From NCBI RefSeq assembly GCF_000002995.4, contig NW_025062479.1, positions 1,757,721-1,821,720 of the forward strand: a stretch of 64,000 nucleotides of DNA, written 5' to 3'. The notes below the pieces were generated by a model. The model made no database searches, had not been told where the DNA came from, and saw only the letters and a program-made list of their open reading frames with translations. This stretch comes from Brugia malayi (taxonomy: Eukaryota > Nematoda > Chromadorea > Rhabditida > Onchocercidae). Each line of letters starts with the position of its first letter. Within the stretch, counting starts at the first letter, position 1. The position numbers and the translations under genes are program-made. Positions 25,204 to 37,361 of the stretch are shown here, piece after piece.

Positions 25204-28200
25204 ATGCTTAGGAGAGATTTTACATGTTGGTCACAATCACCTGGTCACTCATCATTATATACACCTAATACATTCTTTCATCATCCAAAAGCAGTTCCCA
25301 TTACCAATGATAATCGCTCAGCAGCATTTCGCTTTGGTAAGTAATTTAAATATAAATAATTTTAAATTAAAATTAATTCACTGAATAGTAGCAATGATTC
25401 TGGAATTTGAAATTTTATTTGCAAATGAATAAAATAATATGTTAATTTGATTCAGTTGATAGAATGAAAGAAAGTAATGAGTGAAATGGTACAAAATTAT
25501 TAACATTGTTAGCACTTTTTTTTTCTCAAATGCTAAAATTTTTAGAAAATTGAAATAGAAAGAAAAAGAGAGAGAGAGAGGAAAAAGTGGTGGTAATAAC
25601 CTAAACTTCATAAAAAATTTATCAAATTTTGACAATAAAATGTAAGAATAGAATGTGTTGCATTAACAAAAGAACTATTTCATGTTAACTTTTTAAATTA
25701 ATAAAATTCTTTTTATTTCTCCGTCCTTCTCTCTTCCTCTCTTTTTTCTCTCTCTCGCTCTCCTTCTATTGCTGTTGCAGACTTTGAAAGAGAGAAAAAT
25801 ATTTTTTTTTTGATAGATTAAATTAAATTTGAAAAAATTTTCGAAACAATAAAAAATTAATTTTAGCTTAAAAAATTGATAGATTGAAAAATTAATTTTA
25901 GGTAATTATTTTAGAATAATTACAAGAAAATATCTGTAATTGTTGATAGATTAATTACAAGAAAATATCTCCAATTATTGATATTAATTATAAGAAAATA
26001 TTTATAATTGAGTGATCTGTATGACAATTGATTCATCTACTATTATGCTTGTTGCTTTTATTATTGTTATTGTTGTTGTTATTGTTATTGTTATTGTTGT
26101 TGTTATTGTTATTAATAAGATATAGGTAAGTGAAAAAGATGACAAAGATTGAACTGATGACCTCAATTAATATTTGAGTGGAAGAAGAATGAGATATGGT
26201 GACAGAATATGAAATGGATGACTTTGATTGCTATTACTCATAATGATTGTTAGGTTCCAAGAAAAGACCTGTTGTTCTATATTTTTCAATGGATTTTGAT
26301 AAAATGAAGCACGAAAAGGGGATGAGCATGAGCGGATGGAACAATGAGGTAAAAGAGTGAAACCTTGAAAATGATTGTTCAAATGAGGGGACACGCGTCC
26401 CAATCAATGTCAAAACCCTAATTACCTGTCCGGTAACCTCGATGCCACATGATCAAATAGTTATTTGCATACGTTTTCTATACGTGTATGTAAGTATATG
26501 TGTATGTATGTGCATGTGTGTGTGTGTGTGATGCAATTTTTCAATACTATAGAATATTCCATTTCGACTTCACAAAGCCAACAAACATTGCACAAATATC
26601 ACATTGTACGGCTATTTTTTTTATTTATTTATTTTTTTTATTTCTTTCTGTTTACTTTATATTTATTTCTAAAGAGAGAAAGTCTTTTTTTTTTCTTGAT
26701 AATAGCAAAAAATTGGTATAAATTTGAAAATATCCTTTTTTTAAATCATAGCTATGTTAAAATTTAAATAAAAATAAAAAAGTTTCAAACTTATTAAACT
26801 TTGCTTTCAAATAAAATTTGATAAGTTCAAATGAAATTCTAGAAGGAAAAGAAACAAAATTAACAATGTGAAATGAATTTTTTTGTAAAATTTTTCATCG
26901 TTTTTTTTTTTGTTATTATCATTACATACTTTCTTTTACTAAAATATTTAAAATTTTTGAAAAAATCTTTTATTTCTATTAAAAGTAACATAATAGTGCA
27001 TAAAATTAAAATTTTTATGCATATAGCACTAATGCAGAAAAAGAAAATTTATATTTTTAATTAAGTTTGCAAAATTTTATCAATGTAAATGTTATAATAA
27101 GGTTAGATTATTTGTTAACAAAACAGAGCGAATTAGATGTATTATAATTAATTAACAATAAAAAATAATTTCAATACTACTATTTGATACTTTTTTCTAT
27201 ATATGCTAATTTGAACGAATTCGAATGCAATCGACTGCAATCATTGATTTTAGTATTAAAAATATGTAATTGGATATTTATTTATTTTTTTTTTTTTGAA
27301 AATCAAAAAGATTTAAATGTAAATGTATTAACCAGCTGATATTTAGGATTATCATTCAAACGGTTAAATAAAAAAAAAAAAAAAAAATGAGAAACGGTTT
27401 GATTATTGCATATTTAAAATATTCTCAAATGATGATAAATATCATCACAATTTTGATATGATAAATATTTATTCTTCCAACATTTTCTAACGATATTAAA
27501 TATATCATTTAGACACATTTTAATTATTAAATTTTATTTATATAGTACTTTGAGATTAGTTTTCTAATGTAAATAAATTTCAATTAATATTAAATTTCAA
27601 GTTTGTTTACACAATAAAATTAACAACTTCGAACAATTATTTAATAAGAATTACAGATTTTGGTTCAACTATAACAGACAGGGTTAACGATTTCGATGAT
27701 ATGCCATCAGTGAGTACTGTTAATACGGAATTTTATGACACATGTCAACTAAACTTATCAGATCATACGGCAACCCTTAATATCAGTATGCAATTAAAAT
27801 TTATTTTTTTCATTTCGTTTTTTTTTTTTAAATAAAATTGTTTCACTTATCATTAAGTTATTACTTAATGAATTATTCTTTATCAATTGCTTCATTTCAT
27901 CAACAAATTCAAATTGATTAATTAATAAAGGAAAAAAAAAACGAATAACTCTATCTTATCTTAACTATTTTTTGTTCTATTTTAGATGACAAAGATTCAA
28001 TGATTGTAATGAATGGTGGTGGTACAATGTCACGACAAATGCCACCAAATATTAATTGTTTATGTAACAATCGTTCATTAATTTCACAGTTTACTCATCA
28101 TCAACATCAACAACAACAACAACATAATGAACCATGGAATTCAGAAAGATGTTCACCGTATGGACAATATCCAATGCAAACTTATGTACAGCATCCCGTA

Positions 28201-29333
28201 CCAAGTGAGTCCATGTCATCGTCACCAAATTCCGAAACGGATGTTGAATATAGCCAGCCGTCATCATTAACATTACCGGGTCTTACTGGTACTTTTTTAA
28301 ATCGTTGTTTTTTTTTTTTTAATTTTTATTTATTTAAAAAAAATTATCTTTTAAAAGTTTTTCGGATATAAATATGTTTTTTCAATTAATTTTTGAAAGT
28401 TTAATTCATATGATTAATGTAATTTTAGTAGTAATTTTGGATAATGTTAATATTATTTTAATCAATGCATAGATTATTTTAATATAATTTTGTTTTATAA
28501 AAATATGTTTTTTTTTTTTTTTCTTCACTTTTATAAATAATATTATTTACCCATTTATTTCTTTTTTATTACTATGATAGAAATGATTTTTGTTTTCTTT
28601 TTATTAACGTTGAAATAGATGAAAAATGGAATACATAAATGTTTTCACGTTTATACGTCTAAAAATTTGGCGTTAAAAAATAATGATAATGATAGTAAAA
28701 ACCAAAATTTTGTTTATTATTTTCTAAAGCATTTTAAGTAAAATGTATTCTTACTACTAATAATAATTATTATACATTATTATTCGGTGATAATTTATAT
28801 GATTTAGGTCCAATCCAACTTTGGCAGTTTTTGTTGGAGCTTCTAATGACTGAATCTACAAATTCTTGCATAGCTTGGACAGGTGATGGATGGGAATTTA
28901 AATTAAATGATCCTGATGAGGTTGCACGTAAATGGGGTATTCGTAAAAATAAACCAAAGGTTATTTAAATTATTGTTTTTTTTTTTTTTTTTCAAAAGAA
29001 AAGAAAATTTGAAAAAAAAAAAAAGAAAAGTGGACGAGTGCGAAGAAAAACGAAGTGTTGTACAAAACAAAAAATTGCATCAATTAATTAATTTAAATTT
29101 GTAATTTTAAATATTATAAAAAATTTAATAATATCCTAAAAATTATTATATTGTAGATGAATTATGAAAAACTTTCACGTGGTCTAAGGTATTATTATGA
29201 TAAAAATATTATTCATAAAACACCCGGTAAACGATACGTGTATCGATTTGTATGCGATCTTACCTCGGTACTACAAATGTCTGCTGAACAAATTCGCAGA
29301 AAAGTGGAGGTGAAACGTGAACTTGATCAGTGA
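25204..29333 (+). CDS. ETS-domain transcription factor, ETS1-like (5 exons, 297 aa)
   Basis: Exons: 25204-25336, 27657-27785, 27986-28288, 28808-28959, 29157-29333; total 894 nt. Residues 190 to about 275 are a complete ETS winged-helix domain: [12 protein letters not shown], then [40 protein letters not shown], and [12 protein letters not shown]. The recognition helix with the two DNA-contacting arginines (SRGLRYYY) is intact. GDGWEF and KNIIHK match the ETS1/ETS2 type rather than GABPA or PU.1. Residues 1-189 have no Pointed domain that I can see; they include a His/Gln run (about residues 118-127) and Ser/Pro-rich segments typical of activation regions. The start was chosen as the only ATG after an in-frame TAA at 25171-25173; an acceptor-like TTTTTCAG about 100 bases upstream could be a trans-splice site. 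Further upstream exons cannot be excluded. Confidence 0.93.
25918..26012. repeat. Three-copy tandem repeat in ETS intron 1
   Basis: Three diverged units of 33-35 bases beginning AATTACAAGAAAATAT at 25918, 25953 and 25986 (third copy AATTATAAGAAAATAT). Followed at 26041-26116 by a TTATTG/TTG array. Confidence 0.75.
26041..26116. repeat. (TTATTG)n / (TTG)n array in ETS intron 1
   Basis: Regular alternation of ATT and GTT triplets, cleaner than the other ATT arrays. Confidence 0.8.
26515..26530. repeat. (GT)n microsatellite in ETS intron 1
   Basis: About eight GT units, preceded by GTATGTATGTGCAT variants from 26485. Confidence 0.8.
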
Positions 29334-29361
29334 TTCCTTATCATTTCTTTTTTTTTCTATC

Positions 29362-29367
29362 AATAAA
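29362..29367 (+). terminator. Candidate poly(A) signal for the ETS gene
   Basis: AATAAA begins 28 bases after the TGA at 29331-29333; another AATAAA occurs near 29451. A very short 3' UTR is common in nematodes. Confidence 0.5.
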
Positions 29368-31737
29368 AAATTATTAAATGTTAATTACTAGCCCAGAACA
29401 AAATCCTCATTGTATATTTTGAGGTGTATTCAGCTTCATTTCTTATTTTCAATAAATAAGTTTCTCATAAATGAAAATTTACCATGATGGTATTTTAGAA
29501 CGAAATCAATATTATTGCTAAAATTGCATTTTTTTGAAAGAAGAAAGAAAAAAACTGAAATCTTTTTTTTTTTTTTTTTTATAATCTGAAAAAAAAAGAC
29601 GCCTATTTAAGATTTGAATAAAAATTTAGAATAATTTTCATTTACATCTGATCATAATGATAGTGATACTGTAGATGATATCAGAATGTCTGGTGAAATT
29701 TATCACATAAAATTGTTTCTTGTTTTTTCTTCCTTTTTTTTTTTTTTTGAAAATAATTTTTCTTTTTCTTTTGGAAAAAAAAAGCAAAAACAATAAAAAA
29801 ATTTATTTGAAAAAATCACAAAAAAAAAAAGAAAAGGAAAACTAATAAAGTTCGATTTAACTTTTTTTTTTTTGCATAGTTTTATTTCATTTTTTTTTTC
29901 TTATTAATTTTTTGTTTTCTTCCATTTTGAATATGTGCCTTTTACTATGTAGTGTTTTTCTTTTGTTTTAATACTATTTTGATGTTTGAAAATATAGTGC
30001 TCATCATTTTTTGTATGTTACAAAAAAAAAAAAAAAAATTGTTCACCGTATTTTCTGAATGAAAAGAAAAAATCATTTTTCATTTTTTTACAAGACCTTT
30101 TTGTTTTCCTTTTTTTAATAAAAAAAAAAAAAAAAAAGGAAAACTAAAAATGTATCATTATTAATTTCATATGCAAAAAAAAAAAAAGAAACTAAATATT
30201 TTTTGCAGTTTTTTTTCTAAAAATGGTTTATGTTATAGAAAGAAGAAAAAATTGGTTGTTTAAAAGTTATTTAGTTTGAATATAATAAATTATTACAGAT
30301 AATGTATAAAATTGTAAAATACGATAGTTACATTTAATTTTCCTTTCTTTTTTTGTTTTTTATTTTTGATCAGAACAGATAGCATTTTCAATCATTTTGA
30401 AAATTTAGTATATTTTTGTAGATTATGCAAATTTCTTCATCGAGAATAATAACATTCATAATTTTTTCATTTTCTTTTTTAGCAAAGATGAAATGAAAAA
30501 AAAAAAAAAAAAAGCAATTGCTTTTCTAACATATAATAAATAAATGATGATAACATCAAAATTAAAAATAAACAACAAACTTTACCATTTGTATAGGATT
30601 AGATTGATTTTTTTATTCTTTTTTAATTAAAAAAAAAAAAAAAAAATGAATTTTGGCTAATTTCTTGAAGTATCTTTTTTTTCTCGCAATTTTTTCTCAA
30701 TTCAGAATTTCTGGTTGGTAAAATTATTATACAAACGATTTTTTTTCTACTTTTTATCAATAGTTGAAGCATAATCATTTAAATGACTTTTTAAAGTTAG
30801 TTTCAGCAGCATGAAACATGTTATTTGATAGAAATAGTAAGTATAGAGTTTCACTTTTTTTTGTGCAATAATTATTTCTTTAAAAATTATTTAGTTAAAT
30901 GTAATACGTTATTAAACTAAGGTAATATATAAAATCATAAAATATGATGGTTGATTTAATTTTTCTTTTTAAACAATAAACGAAAATTAAGCATTTTCTT
31001 TTCTATCCTTCTTATTTTTTTTAAAAATTTCTGTTTTGAGAATACTAAGCCTTTTTTATCATACATACATTTTCTTCATCTTATAAAAAATTTTAATTTG
31101 AAAAATAAATTAAAAAAATCTTTGACAATGGAAATATTATTATTAGTATGATTATGTTATATTATTTGTGAACAAATGAAATTAATCATTCATTAGCTCA
31201 TTTTCAATTGCAAATATTCATTTTATTGTTCTTTTAGCTGTGCATAAAAGCATTCAATAGAAATTTTTTTTTATGGGAAAAAGAAAATGGAAAAGAAAAT
31301 AGTAAAAGCCATAATGCTTACAATGAAAAGCAGAGAGAGAAGAAAAAAAAAACAAAGGAAATTTTCTAAATCAATTATTAATTGATCTGATCCGAAATCT
31401 GAAAATTAAATTTTAAATAAGCTAACATATAATTAGGATATTACTATTTTAAAATAACAAAATCATAGTTTCATTTTTTTAATCAAAAGGAAAAAAAGAC
31501 AGAAAATAATTCGAAATATACGATTTTTTTAGAGAGAGAGAGAGAGAGAGAAAGAAAGAGAGAAAAGCAAAAAGGAAAAGAAGAAAAAAAACAAATATAT
31601 TAAACAAATGGGCAAAATTTAATGAATCAAATAAAGGAGTGGAGAACTACTAGCTTTTTTTTTCTTTTAAACTAATTTACACAATATTAAACTTTCACTA
31701 ATTTAAAATACATTTAAAAAAAAAAGATACGAAATAT

Positions 31738-31743
31738 TTTATT
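31738..31743 (-). terminator. Candidate poly(A) signal for PDHB
   Basis: TTTATT on the plus strand is AATAAA on the gene strand, 42 bases past the stop codon at 31785-31787. Confidence 0.55.
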
Positions 31744-31784
31744 CAATCTGCAATTATACTATTTCTTCTTTTTGTTTTTTGTTT

Positions 31785-34700
31785 TTATGAAATATTTAGA
31801 ATTTTCTTAGCTGCTTTTACAACATGATCACCTTTTGGCATCGAATATACTTCAACAGCTTCTGAATATGGCATTGGAATATCAACACCTGTTACACGTT
31901 GAATTGGTGCATCTAAGGAATCGAATACATCAGATTCGGCCATCTGGAAATAAATTGTTTATTTTATAATGTAGCTAACAGATAAATCATACATATGCTA
32001 TATATAAGTTTTATTAATTAAAATCAAAATAATTGGTTTTGGGATGTACTAAAAACTATACAAATATATCAATTTGGATTAATATTAAACTTTTATATTT
32101 TATATTTAACTATTTCAAATTTATTATAATCATTTTTATCATTACTACTACGATAACTATTACTATTGATTATTAGCATTATTGAATTAATCATACCAAT
32201 GATTCTTTTTAAGGTTCATTTTCAATATTTTTTTGCCATATTTGTATATAATAGTATGCTGGATAGTTTTTGAGTTGTAAAAATTTTTAAATAATCTTTT
32301 TTTTTTTGAGATATAATTTGTCTTTTTTTTTGAAATCGATTCATTTTTTTATTAAATTTTTTTTCTCACCAATGAAGAAATTATGATCTTTATCAAACAA
32401 TGCACTCATCAGGTAATTCAATTATCAAAATATTTAAATATTAAAAATTTTAAAATATACTTGAGCACTTATTTCAGCGCCAATATTACAAAATGGCCAG
32501 CCAACTTCAACAGTTATTAATCGATGCGTTTTCTTCACCGACTTCTTAATGCATTCACTGTCCAATGGTCGAAGTGTTCGTAAATTTATTAGCTAAAAAA
32601 AATTTTGCGCTTAATTAAAATATACCTAAAATATTTTCATTTTTCACTTCATTTCAAAAATTTCTGATTTTGATTGATCACCGGCAAAATGATATTCTTA
32701 TGAAAAAAAAAATTTTTTTTTTCATATTGTATTGAATTTAAAAAAAAAAAAAAAGAAATGAATTAATATGATACCTCAGCATGAATACCTAGCTTAGCTA
32801 ACTTTTCGGTACCATCAAAAGCTTGCGCCATCGATTTACCATACGAAACAATTGTAACATCGGTGCCTGGCACTTCAATTTTTGCTTCACCAATTGGAAT
32901 TACAAAGTTTGAAGAAAGAACCTCGGATGATACCGGGAATGTATGCCCATATAAAAGTTCATCTTCCAACATTACAACTAAACAGATATTTATTAAAATT
33001 TTAATTAGTACTTATAATTTCAAAAAAATAAAAAATAAATAAAATAAAAAAAAATTCAGTTTTACAAAATTTTTGAGAAAAATTATTTAAAAATTTATTA
33101 AAAAGAAAATATACTGAAAGCAGCTGACAGATTTATTCCTAAATTCGAAAAAAAAAAAAATGAACAGTCAAATAAATGTTCATAATTATTGATTATATTT
33201 CTTGAAGCAATCGGAATACCAACCTGGGTTATCATCTTGTATAGCAGCTTTTAAAAGTCCTTTTGCATCTTCAGAATTATATGGTATCACAACCTATAAT
33301 TTATTTATGAACGATGAAATAAATAAATGTTCACAACAATTGATTATATTTCTACTGAAAAACGGAAAAAAAAACAAAGGGAAAAAAACGAAATCTTGCA
33401 GTAAATATATAAAAATATGACAACTGCGCAGCTTTAATGATATTTGAATATACTGGTATATTAGGCTTGTCAAATAATGTTCATACTCATTTCTCATATT
33501 TTAATTAATTTAACAATCAAACTATCAATAATCAATTTTTTTTAATTTCTTGGACATTACAATAAAATAATTAAAAAATAATAATGAGCACTGAGAGAAA
33601 TACTTACAATCACCAAAATTATTTTGTCCTAATGTTTAAAAATTTTGAGAGAAAAAAAAAAAACTGTGAAGTGCTAGAAAAAAATACGAGCAAATAAAAT
33701 GATATTTTTTTAAAATAAAATTGAATGTTGAAAAAAAAAAAACAAACTTTTAAACCAGGACAGAATGCGAACCATGATGAAAAATCTTGTGTATGCTGGG
33801 CTGCTACACCTGGTGTCGGCCCATTTGGTCCACGAAAGACAATTGGTACATTTACCTAATAATTTGTGTAAATGTACAATTTTAATTTCATAAAGAAAAT
33901 TCTTCTCAAAAATTTTATTCATTAATTAAAAAGTGTTTGCTATTTATTTGTCAAAAAAAAAACGATAAAAAATTATTTTTAAATTTAAAAAGGTAAAAAA
34001 AAAACAAGAGAAAAAAAATTGATAAACAAATATGTATACATTTAAAATTTCATATATAATAATATTAATGATAGCTATTTGAAATAATTTATTTAAAAGA
34101 AAGAAAGAAAAAGAGAGGGAGAGAGAGCAAAAAAAGGGTTACTAATAATGAAATTTTAAAAATAATAAGAAAAAATTATTTTTTTTTTTGAAATTTTAAA
34201 TGAAAAAATTTACTCGACCAGCTGACATATAATAAGTTTTAGCTGCGCTATTAATAATGTGATCAATACACTGCATTGAAAAATTAAATGTCATCATTTC
34301 ACATATTGGACGTAGTCCTAGAAATGCTGCTCCAACAGCCATTCCAGCAAAACCCATTTCAGAAATTGGTGTATCGAAGCAACGTTTCTCACCATACTTT
34401 TTCATGATACCTTTTGAACACTGTAATAATTTATAAATATTAAAAATGAATTTGTATTAAATTATTAATTTTAATTTTTTTTTTCTATAAAAAATATATA
34501 TATATAATTGATAAAATTTCTATAAATATTTCATGATTAAAAATTTTTCGAAACGCTATGTTAATTAAAATATTTCAGATTTAATCAGAAATGTAAAATT
34601 TTTGTTACTAAAAATAATCTTTTTTTCTTTGATGAACTGAATTAATTAATGATCTGTAAAATTTTGAAAAAATGAAACAATAAAAAATTTTTATTTTATT

Positions 34701-35197
34701 TTATTCAACAATGTAAATATTTATAACAAAATTTGACGAAAAGAATAACGAAAATTAAAAAACAATTAATAATCAAAAAAAAAAAAAAAAAAAAAAGGAA
34801 AACAATAAAAAATTTGAAAAAAAAAAAAGGAGGATAATTAAGTAAATCAATAATTATTATTATAGCATGTCCATTTTTTCGGCACTTGCTCATAAAATTA
34901 TGTTAATTTCCTTTGTTTTCTTATACCTTTTTTTCTACAAATTTAAAATTTAAATAAAATTCAAAAAAAAAAAAAAAAAAAAAGGAACACCTTGTAAGCA
35001 CCTTCATAATGTGCTACTTCTTCACCTAATAAGAATACTCGTTCATCTGCTGCCATTTCTTCATCTAATGCTTGTCGTATTGCTTCTCGAACTTGAATAC
35101 CATTTGTTACAGCAGGTGCTGTCACCAGAAATCGTTTTGATTGTGTTGGTAATGTTCGAAATATTAATTGACCAAAATGACTTACGTTGAATACCAT
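31785..35197 (-). CDS. pdhb-1: Pyruvate dehydrogenase E1 component subunit beta, mitochondrial (7 exons, 361 aa)
   Basis: Exons in coding order: 35197-34991, 34420-34214, 33855-33748, 33293-33224, 32977-32775, 32592-32461, 31943-31785; total 1,086 nt. With the alpha subunit it forms the thiamine-diphosphate E1 enzyme that decarboxylates pyruvate in the mitochondrial matrix. Residues 1 to about 30 are basic, Ser/Thr-rich and free of acidic residues, as expected for a targeting peptide. Diagnostic blocks include [15 protein letters not shown] (55-69, with the glutamate that activates the cofactor), [64 protein letters not shown], and [10 protein letters not shown] near the end. Length matches the human protein (359). 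The start is the first ATG in frame; two GTG codons just upstream were not used. All introns are GT-AG by this model; several donors are weak (gtttgt, gttggt). Confidence 0.96.
32130..32185. repeat. Short degenerate ATT/ACT array in PDHB intron 6
   Basis: ATC, ATT, ACT triplets with slips, of the same general kind as the intergenic arrays. Confidence 0.6.
33161..33205. repeat. Direct repeat flanking PDHB exon 4, copy A
   Basis: TGAACAGTCAAATAAATGTT followed by a segment ending GATTATATTTCTTGA. It lies in the intron just downstream (in gene sense) of exon 4, with its partner at 33308-33358 on the other side. Confidence 0.65.
33308..33358. repeat. Direct repeat flanking PDHB exon 4, copy B
   Basis: TGAACGATGAAATAAATAAA then TGTTCAC and a segment ending GATTATATTTCTACTGA; clearly related to 33161-33205. 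The two copies bracket the 70-base exon 4. Confidence 0.65.
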
Positions 35198-37326
35198 CAC
35201 GTTCACGTAGATTACTTCTTTAAAGTTAAAGTTTTATTCATGCAATGTTTTAATTTTTTTTTTTTGGAAAATAAGATTTAAATTTATTATTTGGTTTTTT
35301 CCTACAATTTTTTTTTTTTTAACATTTTTAATTTAATCAAAATCAATTCTATCATTTTTCTTTATGATTATGATTGAAACAAATTGCATAGATCAATAAT
35401 AATGGATTCATCGAAATAAAATGCTTTTTTAAAAAAAAAAAGAAAACGAAGTTATTCGACAAAAAAACAATGTAGTGAATGATTTTGCTAAAAAAATGCT
35501 TTTTCCTATAAACATCAAAATAATCTAAAGGTGGGTTTTTTTACAAAAAAAAAAAAAAAGTGAAGAAAAAAAAAACAAAAACAACTTTTGGCATATTTGT
35601 TATTTTCATAAAGTACAATGGAGTATAATATAACTTTTTCACTCAAAGCTTCACTTGTTTTTACACCCCAAATGATGATATTTTTAAAAATTTCATTTAA
35701 TTTTTTATTAAATATTAATTTTAGAAGATTATATATTTTCTTTTGTTTATAAATTTAAGCAAAAAATCAATAATTTGTACATAATTACATTGGTGGTTTC
35801 ACCTATCGCTTCATATCAATTAGAAATTTGTTTAAAAAAAACAAAAAAAAAAGAAGTTAAAAAACGAAAAAACGACAAATTTAATTAGCTGAAAAGAATT
35901 TTAATCATTAATCGAATATTTGTATATCAATGTGTTTTTTTTTCAGAAAAATGTTACTGTTGATTATTAATAAGTTAAAAAATAAAATAATTTGTTGGAA
36001 ATTGTGTTATTTTGCTTCTATTTTTTGAATGAATAAATATTAATTAAAATAACGTTAAGTGGAACATTTGAAAAATTAATTGGAAGAAAAAATAAAACAT
36101 AGTTTTGATAAAATTACGGGAATTTTTTAAATAGGTATAAATCAATATTATAGCTGAATGATTAATTTCAATTTTATTTTGTACATTTTTAACATAACTT
36201 TATTTCATAGTTGGCAAATTTAAAATTTTTATAGTTGGTACAAAAGATTAAATGTAAAAAAAGTAGAATTCATTAGCATAATATATAATAATATAATAAA
36301 TATTTTGTAGCGTGAAAATTTAAAAGTTTGAAAAGTTTCTGTAATTCGTCGCCAGATAATTTGCAGTTTTTAGTGTTTTTCATTAGAATGTTTCAAATTA
36401 AAATGTACAACTGAATTGTTTAATAAAGGAAATTAAAAAAAGAAAACATACATCTGGAAATGAATACCATAAGATTTTAGAAAAATTTAAAAATAATCCA
36501 TATATACTTAATGGCAATTAAAAAAAAACAGAAAAAAAAAAACAATCTGAATATTTAAAGCAAAAAGAAAAAAAAAGGAAAAACACAAAAATAAAGAATG
36601 AAAACGAATAATAAAAATGATTGAAAATTTTGAAAACATTTAAAATATGAAGTTGAAATACTGAAAAAATGCAACGATCATTTTTGAAAAAAAGTTAGAA
36701 ATGCTGAAAAAAGAAAAAAAAGTTGGAGTAAAGACCTAATGAAGAGAAAATGGAAAAACTAACAAATGAAAATTAAAAATTTTTAAAAGAAGCAGAATTA
36801 GTAGATAAAATGTGAACAAATCTTTTTTTTTAGTGTTTATGATTTTTTTCGATTGGATAAATAAATTCCATTGAAACCATTTTCAAATGTTTACTCAATT
36901 TTTTATCATTTGCTTATATTCCAAACTTTTATTCCTATCCAATTAGTATAACTTTAATTACTGCTATATTATGCAAAATATCAAACTGAAAAATTTTTCA
37001 GCAAATTCGCAAAATTCGCCATTACTTTTTCAATACTTTTGAATGGTGAAAAGAAATGAATGAATAATTAATTTATTATATTACACAAATATATAACTGT
37101 AATTGTGATATTTATTTAAAATGCTAAAAAATAATCTCAGTGAAATTTACATCTGTGACAACAATCATATCTTTCATGTCTTCTTAACATATAATATGAA
37201 TTTTAATGATAATTGGAAGTGAAAAAAATTTCCATCATGAACTGGTCGAAAAAAAATTGTAGTAATAAGGTAATTGAATTGAAGTAAACAAATTAATTGC
37301 TTTTCTTCCCTTTTTCCTTCTTTTTT

Positions 37327-37361
<35 letters not shown>

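Larger units (their letters stand above)
29334..31784. other. Convergent intergenic region, ETS to PDHB
   Basis: About 2.45 kb between two convergent genes. It contains many A/T homopolymers of 10-20 bases and a (GA)n stretch at about 31532-31562. No exon or RNA gene recognised. Confidence 0.65.

Noticed and set aside
28091..28273. Minus-strand ORF of 60 codons
   Set aside because: It is antisense to ETS exon 3, which is supported by phase and by the downstream ETS domain.
35198..35206. Upstream GTG start for PDHB
   Set aside because: GTG is not an expected start in animals, and the ATG at 35197 gives a normal-length targeting peptide.
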